Below are positions 62,812-64,000 of a stretch of DNA of 64,000 bases, piece after piece. How positions within the stretch are numbered: position 1 is the first letter of the stretch; each line of letters opens with the position of its first letter. Position numbers and translations under genes: made by a program. The notes below the pieces were generated by a model. It made no database searches and had not been told where the DNA came from. It saw nothing but the letters and a program-made list of their open reading frames with translations. This DNA comes from JAFAGX01 sp035624215 (GTDB taxonomy: Bacteria; Acidobacteriota; Terriglobia; Terriglobales; Acidobacteriaceae). The stretch covers positions 1 through 64,000 of the forward strand of contig DASPRY010000080.1 in the NCBI GenBank assembly GCA_035624215.1, given 5' to 3'.

Positions 62812-63465
62812 ATGAGCACATCCGCTGTTAATATTTCCGCCAATCAAGTAAAAGAGCTCCGGGAACGCACCGGCGCGCCAATGATGGACTGCAAGCAGGC
62901 TCTAACCGAATCCAAGGGCGACATGGAACAGGCCATCGTGATCCTTCGCAAGCGCGGCGCGGCTGTGGCGCAAAAGAAGGCCACCCGGGTCACCAGCGAG
63001 GGCTCAGTGGCTAGCTATATCCATGCTGGGGGCAAGATCGGCGTGCTGGTTGAGGTAAATTGCGAAAGCGATTTCGTAGCCCGCACTGACGATTTCAAAG
63101 AGTTGGTGCATGACATCGCCATGCACATCGCCGCGAGTGACCCCAAGTTCGTGCGCAAAGAAGATGTGACTCCTGAAGCCTACGAACGCGAGAAGGATAT
63201 TTACCGCTCGCAGGCGGCGGCTACCGGCAAACCCCCGCAAGTTGTTGACAAGATCGTCGAAGGCAAGATGGGGAAGTTTTATGAGGAGGTCTGCCTCTAT
63301 GAGCAGCCTTTTATCAAGGACCAGACTGTCAACATTTCGCAACTGATCGCCACCAAGATTGGCAAGCTCGGCGAGAATATCTCAGTGCGCCGCTTTGCCC
63401 GCTTCAAAGTCGGCGATGCGGGCGAGACCGTTGCCATCAGCAGGCCGGAACAGAAGAGTGAGTAG
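62812..63465 (+). CDS. tsf: Elongation factor Ts
   Basis: EF-Ts exchanges GDP for GTP on EF-Tu. The 217-residue form is of the shorter type, with the UBA-like start (NISANQVKELRERTGAPMMD, CKQALTESKGDMEQAIVILR) and a core domain with EVNCESDFVARTDDFKELVH and HIAASDPKFVRKEDV. The end, KIGKLGENISVRRFARFKVG, matches the family. Many bacteria have a longer version with two core subdomains, so the shorter length is a lineage feature. It lies between rpsB and pyrH as usual. The repeat-rich region just upstream is unusual. Confidence 0.96.
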   Translation: MSTSAVNISANQVKELRERTGAPMMDCKQALTESKGDMEQAIVILRKRGAAVAQKKATRVTSEGSVASYIHAGGKIGVLVEVNCESDFVARTDDFKELVHDIAMHIAASDPKFVRKEDVTPEAYEREKDIYRSQAAATGKPPQVVDKIVEGKMGKFYEEVCLYEQPFIKDQTVNISQLIATKIGKLGENISVRRFARFKVGDAGETVAISRPEQKSE

Positions 63466-63510
63466 GCTCCAGGTTTCTGGTAGTGGAACGAAAATTGAAG
63501 TGCACAAGTT

Positions 63511-64000
63511 ATGACAACTCCTATCTTCAAACGCGTCCTTCTGAAACTCTCGGGAGAGGCCCTGGCGGCAAACCAGAGCTTCGGAGTTGACACGGCCCGC
63601 ATTCACGAAATCGCCGCCGAGCTGGCTGATGTCCATTCCTTGGGTGTGCAGATCGCCATCGTAGTTGGTGGCGGGAATTTCTTCCGCGGTGTCGCCGAGC
63701 AGGCCCGTGACATGGATCGAGTCTCTGCAGATCACATGGGAATGCTGGCCACGGTCATCAACGCTCTCGCGTTGCAGGATGCGTTGGAAAAGCAGGGGGT
63801 CTACACGCGCGTGCAATCGGCCATTGAGATGAACCAGGTGGCGGAACCTTTTATTCGCCGGCGCGCAATCCGCCATCTTGAAAAAAATCGCGTGGTAATC
63901 TTTGCCGGGGGGACAGGAAATCCCTACTTCTCTACTGATACGGCGGCATCCCTGCGTGCCATGGAAATCAAGGCAGACGCCATTCTCAAGGCCACCAAGG
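63511..64000 (+). CDS. pyrH: UMP kinase (runs off window)
   Basis: The hexameric bacterial UMP kinase, which makes UDP for pyrimidine nucleotides. The visible 163 residues begin MTTPIFKRVLLKLSGEALAA and include IAIVVGGGNFFRGVAEQARD, DHMGMLATVINALALQDALE and IFAGGTGNPYFSTDTAASLR, all family motifs. The rest lies past the window edge. It completes the common rpsB-tsf-pyrH arrangement. No defect is seen in the visible part. Confidence 0.96.
   Translation, partial: MTTPIFKRVLLKLSGEALAANQSFGVDTARIHEIAAELADVHSLGVQIAIVVGGGNFFRGVAEQARDMDRVSADHMGMLATVINALALQDALEKQGVYTRVQSAIEMNQVAEPFIRRRAIRHLEKNRVVIFAGGTGNPYFSTDTAASLRAMEIKADAILKATK

Overview
The window looks like the chromosome of an Acidobacteriota (Terriglobia-like) bacterium. 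The clues are Oar-type TonB-dependent receptors with an N-terminal carboxypeptidase-regulatory-like domain, a histidine kinase with a beta-propeller sensor, ECF sigma/YCII gene pairs, many secreted repeat proteins, and a moderately GC-rich composition. This placement is inference from gene style; no rRNA gene is present.

Layout. (1) 1-1190: a cupin gene and a DUF4442 gene. (2) 1190-1870: a decayed tyrosine recombinase beside a fragment resembling a tRNA-Ser 3' end. (3) 1888-13229: a cobalamin locus in two transcription units, each led by its own cobalamin riboswitch: cobU-cobB-btuF, then btuB-btuC-btuD-cobT-cobS-cobC-pduO-bluB. Most genes are translationally coupled. (4) 13252-14771: a patch of decay with a 3' cobQ remnant, an ECF sigma factor lacking its C-terminus and a frameshifted YCII gene. 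(5) 15253-18338: rhodanese, TlpA-like thioredoxin, methyltransferase and SPASM-type radical SAM protein. (6) 18366-22439: minus-strand genes for a secreted protein, glycosyltransferases and DoxX. (7) 22564-24477: an encapsulin nanocompartment operon with a DyP peroxidase cargo; the shell gene carries a frameshift. (8) 25253-34802: a secreted Fn3/beta-helix protein, a parvulin-type PPIase, a TonB receptor interrupted by an amber codon, and an alkaline phosphatase-like enzyme. (9) 34943-43833: glutamate synthase large subunit, class III aminotransferase, dihydropyrimidinase, DoxX. (10) 43929-50327: a response regulator, a broken propeller histidine kinase, a GH16-like lipoprotein and a small secreted protein. 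(11) 50611-56854: carbonic anhydrase, two envelope proteins, then an LLM oxidoreductase, NCS1 transporter and beta-ureidopropionase that complete a scattered pyrimidine or hydantoin catabolic set. (12) 56894-58161: DAHP synthase behind what reads as a complete transcription attenuator, with an aromatic-rich leader peptide, alternative hairpins and a terminator. (13) 58288-64000: lipoprotein, FtsX-like permease, and the core block rplM-rpsI, rpsB-tsf-pyrH.

Two themes stand out. The first is the attenuator upstream of the DAHP synthase gene, which no standard ORF call would reveal. The second is the number of disrupted genes: integrase, cobQ, sigma factor, YCII, encapsulin, TonB receptor, a secreted protein, histidine kinase and a HEAT-repeat protein. 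Core genes remain intact. The lesions mix nonsense changes and one-base indels, so they could be real pseudogenes or consensus errors in the assembly; read-level data would decide.
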